From Minisyncoccota bacterium (GTDB lineage: Bacteria > Patescibacteriota > Minisyncoccia > Phycocordibacterales > UBA12079), in NCBI GenBank assembly GCA_023129575.1, contig JAGMBS010000010.1, positions 1 through 36,599 on the forward strand: a stretch of DNA of 36,599 nucleotides, written 5' to 3'. The position numbers and the translations under genes were made by a program. Below, in pieces: positions 21,508 through 29,152 of this stretch. Under the pieces are notes generated by a model. The model was not told the DNA's origin. It saw nothing but the letters and a program-made list of their open reading frames with translations, and ran no database searches. Positions within the stretch are counted from its first letter, which is position 1. Every line of letters starts with the position of its first letter.

Positions 21508-23001
21508 ATGGAAGCGTTGGATAAAAATTTTTATATTACGACCACTTTGGCGTATGTGAACGCCGATTTGCATATTGGACACGCCGCCGAATTTATTCGG
21601 GCCGATATTTTGGCGCGCCATAAAAAAGCGCTGGGTTTTGAGGTGTTTTTGAATACGGGCACGGATGAGCACGGACAAAAGATATTAAGCGCTGCGAGGG
21701 AGCGGGGGGTGGGAACGCAGGTCTTTGTTGATGAGATGTTTGAAAAAATTAAAGGCCAGATTGAAAAAATGAATGTGGATTATACGAATATTATTCGCAC
21801 CACGGATGAACGGCACCAAAAATCCGCCCAAGAATTTTGGAAAAGATGCGAGCAAAACGGAGATATTTACAAAAAAAATTATAAAATCAGATATTGCGTC
21901 GGCTGTGAATTGGAAAAAACGGATTCGGAATTAGTGAACGGAGAATGCCCGTTTCATCCCGGTAAAAAATTGGAGATCAGGGAAGAAGAAAATTATTTTT
22001 TCCGGTTTTCCAAATATCAACAGCCGCTTTTGGAGTTATACGAAAAAAATCCGGAATTTGTGAAGCCCGCTTTTCGCTTGAATGAAATGAAAAAATTCGT
22101 GGAGGGCGGATTGCAAGATTTCAGTATTTCCCGCTTGAAAGAAAAAATGCCCTGGGGCGTTCCGGTTCCGAATGACGACAGGCATATAATGTATGTTTGG
22201 TTTGACGCGCTGGTGAATTATATTTCCGCCATCGGTTGGCCGGACGAGCCGAAACAATTTGAAAAATGGTGGCCGGTTTTTCAAGTGGCGGGCAAGGATA
22301 ATCTGCGACAACAAGCGGCAATGTGGCAGGCGATGTTGATGTCAGCGGGATTATCTCCGTCAAGACAAATTCATATTTTCGGTTTCATAAATTCGGGCGG
22401 GCAAAAAATGAGCAAGAGTTTGGGAAATGTTATCAACCCGTCGGATATTATCGCCGAATACGGAACAGACGCTTTGCGGTATTTGGTTGCTCGGCATATA
22501 AATATGTATGAGGACAGCGACATTACGATGGAAAAGATTAAAGAGATTTATAACGCCAATCTGGCGAACGGTTTGGGAAATTTAGTCAGCCGAATTATGA
22601 AAATGGCGACAGATAATCTAAGTGAAAAAGTAAAAGTGGACCCAGTTAAATTTAAAAGTTTAACGGGTCAAGAAAACGAAAAAGAAATTTTGGAACATCC
22701 GGATTATTTAATTTATACAGACAAATTAAATAATTTTCACTTGAACGAAGTTATGGATTTTATCTGGCAGAAAATCAGTTCTATGGATGAAAAAATCAGC
22801 GAAACCGAACCTTATAAATTGGTAAAAAGCGCTGATAAAGACGAACAAGCAAAAGCTAAAGAAATAATCAGAGAATTAGTTAAAGAATTGCGACAAATCG
22901 CGGTTTATTTAATTCCTTTTATGCCCGCCACGGCTCAAAAAATTCAAAATTGCGTCCGAGAAAACAAAATCCCGTCCGCTCCGCTGTTTTTGAGAAAATA
23001 A
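21508..23001 (+). CDS. metG: Methionyl-tRNA synthetase
   Basis: Charges tRNA-Met, needed for initiation and elongation. The 497-residue protein has HIGH at residues 22-25, a one-knuckle zinc site C130-x2-C133...C147-x2-H150, and KMSKS at 300-304. The anticodon-binding helices follow, and the short chain lacks the C-terminal tRNA-binding/dimer domain. Within the anticodon-binding part, residues 376-392 are encoded by a 53-nt segment also present in ileS, in the same frame, so this peptide is an insertion and not ancestral MetG sequence. The gene is coupled to the upstream transporter gene; no own promoter is evident. Confidence 0.97.
   Translation: MEALDKNFYITTTLAYVNADLHIGHAAEFIRADILARHKKALGFEVFLNTGTDEHGQKILSAARERGVGTQVFVDEMFEKIKGQIEKMNVDYTNIIRTTDERHQKSAQEFWKRCEQNGDIYKKNYKIRYCVGCELEKTDSELVNGECPFHPGKKLEIREEENYFFRFSKYQQPLLELYEKNPEFVKPAFRLNEMKKFVEGGLQDFSISRLKEKMPWGVPVPNDDRHIMYVWFDALVNYISAIGWPDEPKQFEKWWPVFQVAGKDNLRQQAAMWQAMLMSAGLSPSRQIHIFGFINSGGQKMSKSLGNVINPSDIIAEYGTDALRYLVARHINMYEDSDITMEKIKEIYNANLANGLGNLVSRIMKMATDNLSEKVKVDPVKFKSLTGQENEKEILEHPDYLIYTDKLNNFHLNEVMDFIWQKISSMDEKISETEPYKLVKSADKDEQAKAKEIIRELVKELRQIAVYLIPFMPATAQKIQNCVRENKIPSAPLFLRK
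22631..22683 (+). repeat. 53-nt repeat shared with ileS
   Basis: Differs by one base from 5722-5774. Its centre can fold: GACCC-(A)-GTTAAA pairs with TTTAACGGGTC, leaving one bulged A. It encodes PVKFKSLTGQENEK in both genes. Confidence 0.9.
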
Positions 23002-23048
23002 AATCTTGTTTTTAAATAAATCTATAATTGATACTTTTAATCTTCAAA

Positions 23049-23059
23049 AGTTATCCACA
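23049..23059 (+). promoter_or_regulatory. AGTTATCCACA motif (DnaA-box-like) upstream of a surface-protein gene
   Basis: Contains TTATCCACA, a match to the classic DnaA box TTATNCACA. The identical 11-mer occurs at 34677-34687, again about 30 nt before a -10 box of a surface-protein gene. Confidence 0.55.
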
Positions 23060-23088
23060 TAAAAAATGTATTTATAGCGAATTAAGAG

Positions 23089-23094
23089 TATAAT
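23089..23094 (+). promoter_or_regulatory. -10 box (TATAAT) of the repeat-protein gene
   Basis: TATAAT, 29 nt after the AGTTATCCACA motif. The predicted leader of about 70 nt contains a TCCCGA/TCGGGA hairpin (23108-23127). No Shine-Dalgarno sequence is seen before ATG 23169. Confidence 0.55.
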
Positions 23095-23168
23095 TTGCTT
23101 TAGATATTCCCGATTAAATTTTCGGGACAAAAGTTTTGGTTTATTAGTAATTTATAAATAACAAATAT

Positions 23169-24353
23169 ATGTTAAAAATAAAAAAGTTTTTTACAAACAA
23201 GGGTCCTGTCTCTGTGGTTTTGGCTGTGGTTTTGTCAGTTCTGTTTGTGGTCGGAATTGTGGAGGCGGCCACCACGATTAGCGCCAATATCAACACGGCG
23301 GGCACCTTGACGGTAACGGGAACCAGTACGCTCACCGGCGCTGTGACAGCGACCGCCGGCGTTACTTCAGGAGCGAATATCGTGAGTGATGGTAATTCCG
23401 CGGATGATTTGGGAACCACTGCGGTTAGATGGAAAGATATTTTTGTGGATGGGTTAACCGGAAATACCATCACATTAGATGGGGCGACGGGAGTCAATAT
23501 ATTAACAATAAAAGATAATGTTGCCGATGGGTTATCTGTGGTGCATGATGGTACTGATTTTTTGGTATTTGTCACCACAAATTCATCTGAACAATTTACC
23601 ATTACACCCGATACTTCGATCACAGGTGATTTTTGGGTAAACGGCTTCGCGACCACGACAGCCGCCAGCGGTAATTTTGAAACAGCCGGAACATTAACGG
23701 CGGTCGGCAATTCAGTTTTAGCTTCCGCTGACATAGGCGGTAGCTATACAGTTAACTCCGGCACGGGCGTAACAATTGACGCGACCGGCAAAGTTCAGAT
23801 AAACGGAGCTTTGGAATTAAACGGCTTCGCGACGACTACGGCAGCCAGCGGTAATATTGCCACTGCCGGAACACTCACAGTAGTAGGTAATTCCACGCTT
23901 GCTTCCGCTGACATTGGCGGCGCTTATACGGTTAACTCCGGAACAGGCGTAACAATTGACGCGACCGGCAATCTCCAAATGAACGGAGCTTTAGAATTAA
24001 ACGGCTTCGCGACCACAACAGCCGCTAACGGTAATATAGCGACAGACGGCTCTTTGATTATTGGCGGGGGAACGGCGATTGTCAAACATTTAAGCAATAG
24101 CGCTACTTTGGATTTTCCTCTTGTGGGCGCGAATAGTTGCGAGGTTCTTACTATCGCGGTTACGGGCGCGGCCGACGGCGATGTTGTAACTTTGGGGATA
24201 CCCAACAACATTATAAGCGCTTCTTCAACTTTGACGGCGGTCGGCTGGGTTTCAACAGGCGGCACGGTGACTGTTCGCCTTTGCCAAGTGGCGGCGTTGG
24301 ATACCGATGATATTCCGTCCGGAACTGTCATAGCCGATGTGTGGCAGCATTAA
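23169..24353 (+). CDS. Exported repeat protein, stalk- or fibre-like
   Basis: A 394-residue protein. A signal or anchor segment (SVVLAVVLSVLFVVGIVEA, about residues 14-34) is followed by low-complexity, T/G/A/V-rich beta-repeats. Three 60-residue repeats begin with NGFATTTA at residues 158, 218 and 278 (nt 23640, 23820, 24000), spaced exactly 180 nt; the third is partial. The C-terminal roughly 100 residues (from about HLSNSATLDFPL) form a distinct head with two Cys. The architecture resembles beta-helical or trimeric fibres, as in tail fibres and adhesins. It is probably a surface or secreted structural protein. The next gene, 38 nt downstream, encodes another exported protein. Confidence 0.75.
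   Translation: MLKIKKFFTNKGPVSVVLAVVLSVLFVVGIVEAATTISANINTAGTLTVTGTSTLTGAVTATAGVTSGANIVSDGNSADDLGTTAVRWKDIFVDGLTGNTITLDGATGVNILTIKDNVADGLSVVHDGTDFLVFVTTNSSEQFTITPDTSITGDFWVNGFATTTAASGNFETAGTLTAVGNSVLASADIGGSYTVNSGTGVTIDATGKVQINGALELNGFATTTAASGNIATAGTLTVVGNSTLASADIGGAYTVNSGTGVTIDATGNLQMNGALELNGFATTTAANGNIATDGSLIIGGGTAIVKHLSNSATLDFPLVGANSCEVLTIAVTGAADGDVVTLGIPNNIISASSTLTAVGWVSTGGTVTVRLCQVAALDTDDIPSGTVIADVWQH
23640..24047 (+). repeat. 180-nt tandem coding repeats
   Basis: ACGGCTTCGCGAC recurs at 23641, 23821 and 24001 with a period of exactly 180 nt. The first two units are complete and the third is partial. They encode 60-residue repeats of the fibre-like protein. Confidence 0.85.
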
Positions 24354-24390
24354 TTCACAAAATTTTATAGGTTAAAATCATATTCTAATT

Positions 24391-25782
24391 ATGTCTAAAC
24401 TATGTAATTCAATCATAATATCGTTATGTCTATTATTGCCTGGTTTGAGTTTGGCCGCCACAACCGATTTTGTCGCCGGTAGCGATGTGACGGTTGCCGA
24501 TGTTACTTACGGGGAGACAACGGCAAGTTTAACTATTGTTAGCGGCGCGAATGCCGCGAGCTGGAAACATGACGGCGGAACTTTTACCGTAACTAATCCG
24601 GGTTCTGGCGCAACGGCTTTTAAGATTACTTGCAGCAGCAGCGCTGTTTATGGTCTTAAAGTTTCCAATTCAAGCGGCACCGCGGTCGCGTGTGAAAAAA
24701 ACAATACGCCGGGGACAAGTTATGTGACGGTTCCTTCCGCTGCCGGAACTTACACAATCGCTCCGGTTAGCACTAATTTGTCCAATTCAACTCTTTATAA
24801 TAATTCTTGCGGCGCTGCCGCCTGCAGTTCAGGGTATAGCGTGTCCGGAACCGGGGCAACCGCGACTTGTGTCGCGCCCGCCGGAGGAGGAGGCGGATCC
24901 CCGGGATCCGTCTCGTTTTCGAATTCTTCGATTCCCCGAGCGCAAACCATTTATCCCGACGGCACAATAGTTTATCATGATGAAGAAACGACGGCGGGAA
25001 CAGTCGCCATAGCTGAACAGCAAGAAACGACAATTGCGCCAACGCTTGCCGTTCCGTCCGCTTTTGTTTTCACCAAGATATTAAAGAAAAGAATGGAAAA
25101 TGATGAAGTTAAAAAATTGCAGGAATTTTTGGCGTCCGACCCGTCTATTTATCCGGAGGGTCTGGCAACGGGCTATTACGGAACTCTGACGGAAAAAGCG
25201 GTTCGGCGATTTCAAGTTAAACACGGAATTGTTTCTTCTGGAACTCCTGAAAGCACAGGCTATGGTTTGGTTGGACCTTCAACACGAGCAAAATTGAATG
25301 AAATTTTTGGCGGCGGAGGAACTGTCGCGGTTTCAATGCCCACGGCCGCGCCTGCGGTCAGCGCTGAAATTTCCGCGGCCTTTAGCGTTGGAATGGGATT
25401 GGGAATGTCAAATTCTAATATAAAAAGATTGCAACAATTATTGAATTCCGATTCGGACACGGCGGTGGCTTTGTCGGGAGTTGGTTCAGCAGGACAAGAA
25501 ACGGAATATTACGGATCTCTGACGGGGGAAGCGGTTCAAAAATTCCAAATGAAATATGGTGTCGTTAATAGCGCGAGCGATGTTGGTTACGGTTATGTTG
25601 GACCCAAGACGAGAGCAAAACTGAATGAAATTTTTGGAAGCGTTACGCCTGCCGCGCCCGCGGAGAGTTCAAGCAACGCGCCAATTCCAGCAACGCCGGC
25701 TGACACCTCCGCTCTGGAGGCGCAAATACAAAGTATGATAGAGCAAGTTCAACTTCTCCAAACACAATTAAACGCGTTGTAA
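24391..25782 (+). CDS. Secreted protein with two peptidoglycan-binding-like domains
   Basis: A 463-residue protein with a signal peptide (IIISLCLLLPGLSLAATT, cleavage near residue 22). An N-terminal beta-rich domain with several Cys follows to about residue 160, then a Gly/Ser-rich linker (GGGGGSPG). Two peptidoglycan-binding-like repeats lie at about 226-311 and 328-416. Each has a KKLQEFL/KRLQQLL helix, a YYGTLTEKAVRRFQ/YYGSLTGEAVQKFQ segment and a GYGxVGPxTRAKLNEIFG end. The C-terminus is a short coiled coil (LEAQIQSMIEQVQLLQTQLN). The same domain occurs in the S-layer-like protein at 35088, so both may be held at the cell surface in the same way. A strong hairpin terminator follows. Confidence 0.8.
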   Translation: MSKLCNSIIISLCLLLPGLSLAATTDFVAGSDVTVADVTYGETTASLTIVSGANAASWKHDGGTFTVTNPGSGATAFKITCSSSAVYGLKVSNSSGTAVACEKNNTPGTSYVTVPSAAGTYTIAPVSTNLSNSTLYNNSCGAAACSSGYSVSGTGATATCVAPAGGGGGSPGSVSFSNSSIPRAQTIYPDGTIVYHDEETTAGTVAIAEQQETTIAPTLAVPSAFVFTKILKKRMENDEVKKLQEFLASDPSIYPEGLATGYYGTLTEKAVRRFQVKHGIVSSGTPESTGYGLVGPSTRAKLNEIFGGGGTVAVSMPTAAPAVSAEISAAFSVGMGLGMSNSNIKRLQQLLNSDSDTAVALSGVGSAGQETEYYGSLTGEAVQKFQMKYGVVNSASDVGYGYVGPKTRAKLNEIFGSVTPAAPAESSSNAPIPATPADTSALEAQIQSMIEQVQLLQTQLNAL

Positions 25783-25806
25783 AAATCCGTCCGCAAAGAT
25801 AAAAAC

Positions 25807-25844
25807 ATAAACGGCGGGCGCTTCGCGCCCGCCTTTGCGTTTAT
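25807..25844 (+). terminator. GC-rich hairpin terminator
   Basis: GGCGGGCGC and GCGCCCGCC around TTC (25813-25833), extended by ATAAAC/GTTTAT outer pairs. It lies 24 nt after the surface-protein stop and just before the tatD promoter. Confidence 0.75.
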
Positions 25845-25861
25845 AAAAAATTTGCGATTGT

Positions 25862-25869
25862 GTTATAAT
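25862..25869 (+). promoter_or_regulatory. Extended -10 box of tatD (leaderless)
   Basis: TG before TATAAT (25864-25869) places the -10 exactly six bases before ATG 25876. This decides the start, which would otherwise be placed 24 nt upstream. Confidence 0.65.
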
Positions 25870-25875
25870 TCTTTG

Positions 25876-26658
25876 ATGTTTAAATACATAGACATCCACG
25901 CGCATTTGGATATGCCAGCTTTTGATAAAGATAGGGAAGAATTAATTTTGAAATTGCAAAAAGAAAATATCGGCGTGATTACAATTGCTGTTGATAAACA
26001 ATCGTCTTTCCGAGCGGTGGAATTGGCGGACAGATACGATAATATTTTCGCTTCTATCGGTTTCCACCCCGTTGACGCCGCGGAAAATTTTTGCGGAAGC
26101 GATTTTGCGGAACTTATCCAACATCCCAAAGTGGTGGCGGTCGGAGAATGCGGTTTGGATTTTTTTCGTTTGACAGGCGATTTTGAAACGGAAAAGAAGA
26201 AACAGCAGAATCTTTTTGAAGTCCAAATTAATTTCGCGGTTGAACACGACAAACCGTTAATGGTCCATTGCCGCGACGCGCATCCGGAAGTTTTAGATAT
26301 TTTGAAATCAAAAAAGAAAGAACTGGGCGATAAGTTGCGGGGAGATATTCATTTTTTCTCCGGGGACAGAGATGTCGCTAAACAATATTTTGATTTGGAT
26401 TTTTGCATTTCTTTCGGCGGGGTTTTGACATTTACGGACGCTTATGACGAAGTGGTCAGATTTGCTCCGCTGGACAGAATTATGTCGGAGACGGACGCGC
26501 CCTTTGTCGCGCCTGTCCCATACCGAGGAAAGAGAAATGAGCCGGCTTTTGTTAAATATGTTGTCGCGAAAATCGCGGAAATCAGGCGAGAGGATTTTGA
26601 AAAAGTTCGGAAAATATTAGTTCAAAACGCGTTCAGAGTATTTGCGTTAAAGGGCTAA
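25876..26658 (+). CDS. tatD: TatD-family metal-dependent hydrolase (DNase)
   Basis: A 260-residue TIM-barrel hydrolase. Metal-ligand motifs are present in the right order: HxH in IDIHAHLD (H8, H10), Glu in VGECGLDFF, His in MVHCRDA, His in IHFFSGD, and Asp in SETDAPF. TatD proteins are 3'-5' exonucleases linked to DNA repair and degradation in some bacteria; the exact role here is inferred. The start is set by the extended -10 six bases upstream. The length is normal. rpsF begins 18 nt downstream, so read-through into the ribosomal/SSB genes is possible. Confidence 0.93.
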   Translation: MFKYIDIHAHLDMPAFDKDREELILKLQKENIGVITIAVDKQSSFRAVELADRYDNIFASIGFHPVDAAENFCGSDFAELIQHPKVVAVGECGLDFFRLTGDFETEKKKQQNLFEVQINFAVEHDKPLMVHCRDAHPEVLDILKSKKKELGDKLRGDIHFFSGDRDVAKQYFDLDFCISFGGVLTFTDAYDEVVRFAPLDRIMSETDAPFVAPVPYRGKRNEPAFVKYVVAKIAEIRREDFEKVRKILVQNAFRVFALKG

Positions 26659-26676
26659 TTATGATAATCTGGCGGT

Positions 26677-27213
26677 ATGGAGGAAAAAAAGAAAGATAAT
26701 GAGACGGAGATTTTTGGCGCCGGCGCTGTTTACGAATTAGGCTATCTTTTGGCGCCGACCATTCCCAACGACGAGATACTATCGGAGATTGCCAATCTTA
26801 AATCAATTTTGGAAAAACAGGAAAGTATTTTTTTGTCCGGTGCTGAACCCAAACTAATAAAATTGGCTTATCCCATTACTAAAATAATTAATGGCGAAAA
26901 ACGGATATTTGAAACGGCGTATTTTGCTTGGATGAAATTTGAAATTGGCAAAGAAAAATTGGCGGGTCTGAACAAAGAACTGGACGGCTTTAAGCATCTT
27001 TTAAGATATCTTTTGATTTACGCTCCCAAAAAAGAATCTTTAACGCGCCGGCCCAAAAAGTTTTCTTTTATAAAGGAAAAGGCGGATAAAATTAAAGTAA
27101 AAGCCACCGCTGTTTCCTCTTCTATTTTAGCGAATGACGCGCAAGCGGTTTCGAAAGAAAAAGAGGCGGAAAAAGATTTAGATAAAACCATTGATAATTT
27201 AATTATTAAATAA
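26677..27213 (+). CDS. rpsF: 30S ribosomal protein S6 with C-terminal extension
   Basis: Binds 16S rRNA together with S18 in the platform of the small subunit. The 178-residue protein starts with an acidic lead (MEEKKKDNETEIF). It then shows the S6 ferredoxin-like fold (AVYELGYLLAPTIPNDEILS ... KLAYPITKIINGEKR ... AYFAWMKFEI ... LLRYLLIY). A Lys/Ala-rich tail of about 60 residues follows, longer than usual S6 (about 95-130 in total). The order rpsF-ssb-rpsR is the classical bacterial arrangement and supports the call. A possible -10 (GATAAT, 26663-26668) lies 8 nt before the ATG. Confidence 0.88.
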   Translation: MEEKKKDNETEIFGAGAVYELGYLLAPTIPNDEILSEIANLKSILEKQESIFLSGAEPKLIKLAYPITKIINGEKRIFETAYFAWMKFEIGKEKLAGLNKELDGFKHLLRYLLIYAPKKESLTRRPKKFSFIKEKADKIKVKATAVSSSILANDAQAVSKEKEAEKDLDKTIDNLIIK

Positions 27214-27219
27214 TATAAT
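27214..27219 (+). promoter_or_regulatory. -10 box of ssb overlapping the rpsF end (leaderless)
   Basis: TATAAT directly follows the rpsF stop and is exactly six bases before ATG 27226, so ssb may have its own leaderless transcript. Confidence 0.5.
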
Positions 27220-27225
27220 GAAAAT

Positions 27226-27687
27226 ATGTTTTTAAATAAAGTAATTATAATCGGTAATTTAACTCGGGACCCGGAATTGCGGGCAATTCCGTCGGGCGCT
27301 CAAATAACAAATTTTAGCGTGGCGACTAATCGGGTTTGGAAAGATAAAGACGGGAATAAACAGGAAAGCGCGGAATTTCACAATATAACCGTTTACGGCC
27401 GGCAAGCGGAGGCCGTGGCCCAATATCTTAAAAAAGGGCAGTCGGTTTTAATTGAAGGAAGAATTCAAACGCGGAGTTGGGAAGACAAGGAAACCGGCAA
27501 AAAAATGTATCGCGCGGAAATAATCGCCGAAAGAGTTCAATTCGGGCCGAAAAAAGACGGCGCGGTCTCAAATTTTAATAGCGGTTCCAAGCCGCAAAAC
27601 AAAGGCCAAGAGAATAAACCGCGGACAAATGACGAGGGAATTGAATATCCCGAAGAGGAAATAAATCCGGAAGATATACCTTTTTAA
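27226..27687 (+). CDS. ssb: Single-stranded DNA-binding protein
   Basis: Coats single-stranded DNA in replication, repair and recombination. The 153-residue protein has the SSB OB-fold (MFLNKVIIIGNLTRDPELRA ... ITNFSVATNRVWKDKDGNKQ ... AEFHNITVYGRQAEAVAQYL ... KGQSVLIEGRIQTRSWEDKE). A disordered Asn/Lys-rich linker leads to an acidic tip ending DIPF, the conserved partner-binding tail. It stands between rpsF and rpsR as in most bacteria. Confidence 0.96.
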   Translation: MFLNKVIIIGNLTRDPELRAIPSGAQITNFSVATNRVWKDKDGNKQESAEFHNITVYGRQAEAVAQYLKKGQSVLIEGRIQTRSWEDKETGKKMYRAEIIAERVQFGPKKDGAVSNFNSGSKPQNKGQENKPRTNDEGIEYPEEEINPEDIPF

Positions 27688-27761
27688 AATTTCGGAGAGA
27701 GGTCGTTCCTCGAGGAGGAGTTTGCGACGGGAGAGGTGTGACCTCAAGAAGAAATTTTAAA
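27683..27761. repeat. Structured insert between ssb and rpsR
   Basis: Outer arms TTTAAAATTTC (27683-27693) and GAAATTTTAAA (27751-27761) pair perfectly. Inside lie GAGGTC/GACCTC (27699-27704, 27740-27745) and a CCTCGAGG palindrome (27708-27715). The ssb stop is within the left arm. It may reduce read-through to rpsR or be another repeat insertion. ATTAAAA direct repeats follow up to rpsR. Confidence 0.6.
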
Positions 27762-27798
27762 AAGAAATTAAAAATTAAAAATTAAAAATTCTTTAATT

Positions 27799-27999
27799 AT
27801 GCAACAATGTTTTTTTGCGCAAAATAATACCAAGCAAATTGATTATAAAGACGTGGAGACGCTCAAAAAGTTTATCAATCCCCACGGCCGGATTTTAGCG
27901 CGCAAACGCGCCGGCCTCTGCGCCAAGCATCAAAGACAGCTCGCCCAAGCAATCAAGCGGGCGCGCTTTCTCGCCCTGTTGCCTTACACTTCGTGTTAA
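27799..27999 (+). CDS. rpsR: 30S ribosomal protein S18
   Basis: A 66-residue protein and partner of S6 on 16S rRNA. The core [20 protein letters not shown], then [20 protein letters not shown] and [10 protein letters not shown], is typical S18. The C-terminal codons and stop lie within a small ACAC/GTGT hairpin, so the last residues (SC) may derive from a repeat insertion. ATG 27799 has no clear ribosome site. It is separated from ssb by a 111-nt structured insert. Confidence 0.92.
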   Translation: MQQCFFAQNNTKQIDYKDVETLKKFINPHGRILARKRAGLCAKHQRQLAQAIKRARFLALLPYTSC

Positions 28000-28130
28000 T
28001 GTTATTTGTAAATAACAAATAGAAAGTAAAAAAACAAAAAATCCGGAAACAACTTTTGTGGGAGTATAAATGTTCATCTCTCCCTAAGAAAGTTAGTTTG
28101 CGAATTTTTCGTTTTTTTTAATCTAAATTT
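28000..28130. other. Gap after rpsR
   Basis: Contains the small ATTTGT/ACAAAT inverted repeat just after rpsR and a weak CGAA/TTCG hairpin followed by eight T (about 28102-28119) that could end the ribosomal transcript. No gene is seen. Confidence 0.35.
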
Positions 28131-28156
28131 GAACGGCTCAACTTGTTGAGCCGTTC
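28131..28156. repeat. Interspersed palindrome, CTCAAC/GTTGAG family (copy 5)
   Basis: Perfect 12-bp arms (CGAACGGCTCAAC type) with a TT loop. It lies 45 nt before the toxin-antitoxin start. Confidence 0.85.
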
Positions 28157-28185
28157 GTTATTGCTGGGCAATTTGTTATAAAATA

Positions 28186-28194
28186 TGGTATAAT
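28186..28194 (+). promoter_or_regulatory. Extended -10 box of the toxin-antitoxin operon (leaderless)
   Basis: TGgTATAAT ends exactly six bases before ATG 28201. Confidence 0.65.
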
Positions 28195-28200
28195 GCGAGA

Positions 28201-28473
28201 ATGATACCTCAATATTTGCAGCCGTTTTTATGGTCTTCCGATATTTCCAAATTGGATATTCGGAAGAACAAAAAAAGAATTATCACGAATATTCTTAATC
28301 TGGGCGACCGGCGCGCCACGGATTGGCTGTTTGGAGTTTATAATAAAAAAGAAATCAAAGAAGTTGTTTCGGATTTCTTGCCGGGTGAATGGAATAAAAA
28401 ATCTCTGAATTTTTGGAGATTATTTTTTGGCATAACAAGCGGTAAAATTGAAACAAGAATAATCCCGACATAA
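28201..28473 (+). CDS. Probable antitoxin of an AbiEii-type pair
   Basis: A 90-residue protein directly upstream of a nucleotidyltransferase toxin gene. It reads as helical, with Trp and aromatic residues (FLWSSDISKLDIRKNKKRII, then GDRRATDWLFGVYNKKEIKE), and resembles the small DUF6922-like proteins often found before AbiEii genes. The evidence for an antitoxin role is mainly the gene order. It has its own leaderless-type promoter, and a hairpin lies across its stop codon. Confidence 0.65.
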   Translation: MIPQYLQPFLWSSDISKLDIRKNKKRIITNILNLGDRRATDWLFGVYNKKEIKEVVSDFLPGEWNKKSLNFWRLFFGITSGKIETRIIPT

Positions 28474-28493
28474 AATTAAAAATTTTGTTCGGG
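28463..28493 (+). promoter_or_regulatory. Hairpin between antitoxin and toxin genes
   Basis: TCCCGA...AAATT pairs with AATTT...TCGGGA, covering the antitoxin stop and ending 12 nt before the toxin start. It could lower toxin expression by attenuation or by affecting ribosome access. Confidence 0.45.
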
Positions 28494-28504
28494 AACAAGA
28501 TAAT

Positions 28505-29140
28505 ATGTTTTATAATATTTTAGATAAAAATAGAGTGGCTGTTCTTCCTCTCTTAAAAAATTTCAAAAAAGATTTTTATTTAGCGGGCGGAACGGCCTTG
28601 GCATTGCATCTCGGGCATCGGGACAGTATTGATTTTGATTTTTTTCGCCAAAAAGATATTAAGACCCAAGAATTGTTTGAGAGAATAAAAGAAGTTTTCA
28701 AGGAGCATAAAATTTTGAAAATACAGGATGAACACAATACTTTAGCCGTTATTATTGACGAAAACATAAAATTAAGTTTTTTCAGTTATAAATATAATTT
28801 GATTGAGGATTTGATTGACGAGCCAAATTTGAAATTGGCCTCCGTGGCGGAGATTGCTTGTATGAAATTGTCCGCGATTACCGGGCGGGCCGGCAATAAA
28901 GATTATATTGATTTGTATTATATTTTGCAAAATATGCCCTTGACCGATTTATTGGAGAAGGCCGCAAAAAAATTTCCGGACCTGGACAGAAATTTGATTT
29001 TGAAGAGTTTGGTGTATTTTGACGACCTGGAAATGGAACCGATTATGTTTAAAAACAATAAAGAAATTGATTTTGAGACAGTCAAAGATTTTCTTAAGAA
29101 AAAAGTTTTTGAAGATTTTGGAGGCAAGGCCTCTCAATAA
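28505..29140 (+). CDS. AbiEii-type nucleotidyltransferase toxin
   Basis: A 211-residue protein of the nucleotidyl transferase AbiEii/AbiGii family. The active-site motif is clear: FYLAGGTALALHLGHRDSID at about residues 25-44, then FDFF, followed by ASVAEIACMKLSAITGR and KDYIDLYYIL. Family members act as toxins in type IV-like pairs or abortive infection, transferring nucleotides to tRNA or other targets. The gene follows a small antitoxin-like gene after 31 nt. Its last codons (GGKASQ) and stop lie in a TTGGAGGC/GCCTCTCAA repeat, so the C-terminus may have been altered by repeat insertion. Confidence 0.88.
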   Translation: MFYNILDKNRVAVLPLLKNFKKDFYLAGGTALALHLGHRDSIDFDFFRQKDIKTQELFERIKEVFKEHKILKIQDEHNTLAVIIDENIKLSFFSYKYNLIEDLIDEPNLKLASVAEIACMKLSAITGRAGNKDYIDLYYILQNMPLTDLLEKAAKKFPDLDRNLILKSLVYFDDLEMEPIMFKNNKEIDFETVKDFLKKKVFEDFGGKASQ

Positions 29141-29152
29141 AAAATCTATATT

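Noticed and set aside
23144-23734. A 196-codon minus-strand open frame under the fibre-like protein gene
   Set aside because: Its V/T/P-rich sequence is the mirror of the plus-strand repeats. The plus-strand frame has a signal peptide, promoter and exact repeats.
23640-24047. 180-nt periodic repeats as a non-coding or CRISPR-like array
   Set aside because: The period is a multiple of three, the frame is open throughout, and the repeats continue into a coherent exported protein.
25852-25875. Upstream start for tatD at 25852
   Set aside because: The extended -10 box lies inside that extension. ATG 25876 gives the standard TatD N-terminus (IDIHAHLD).
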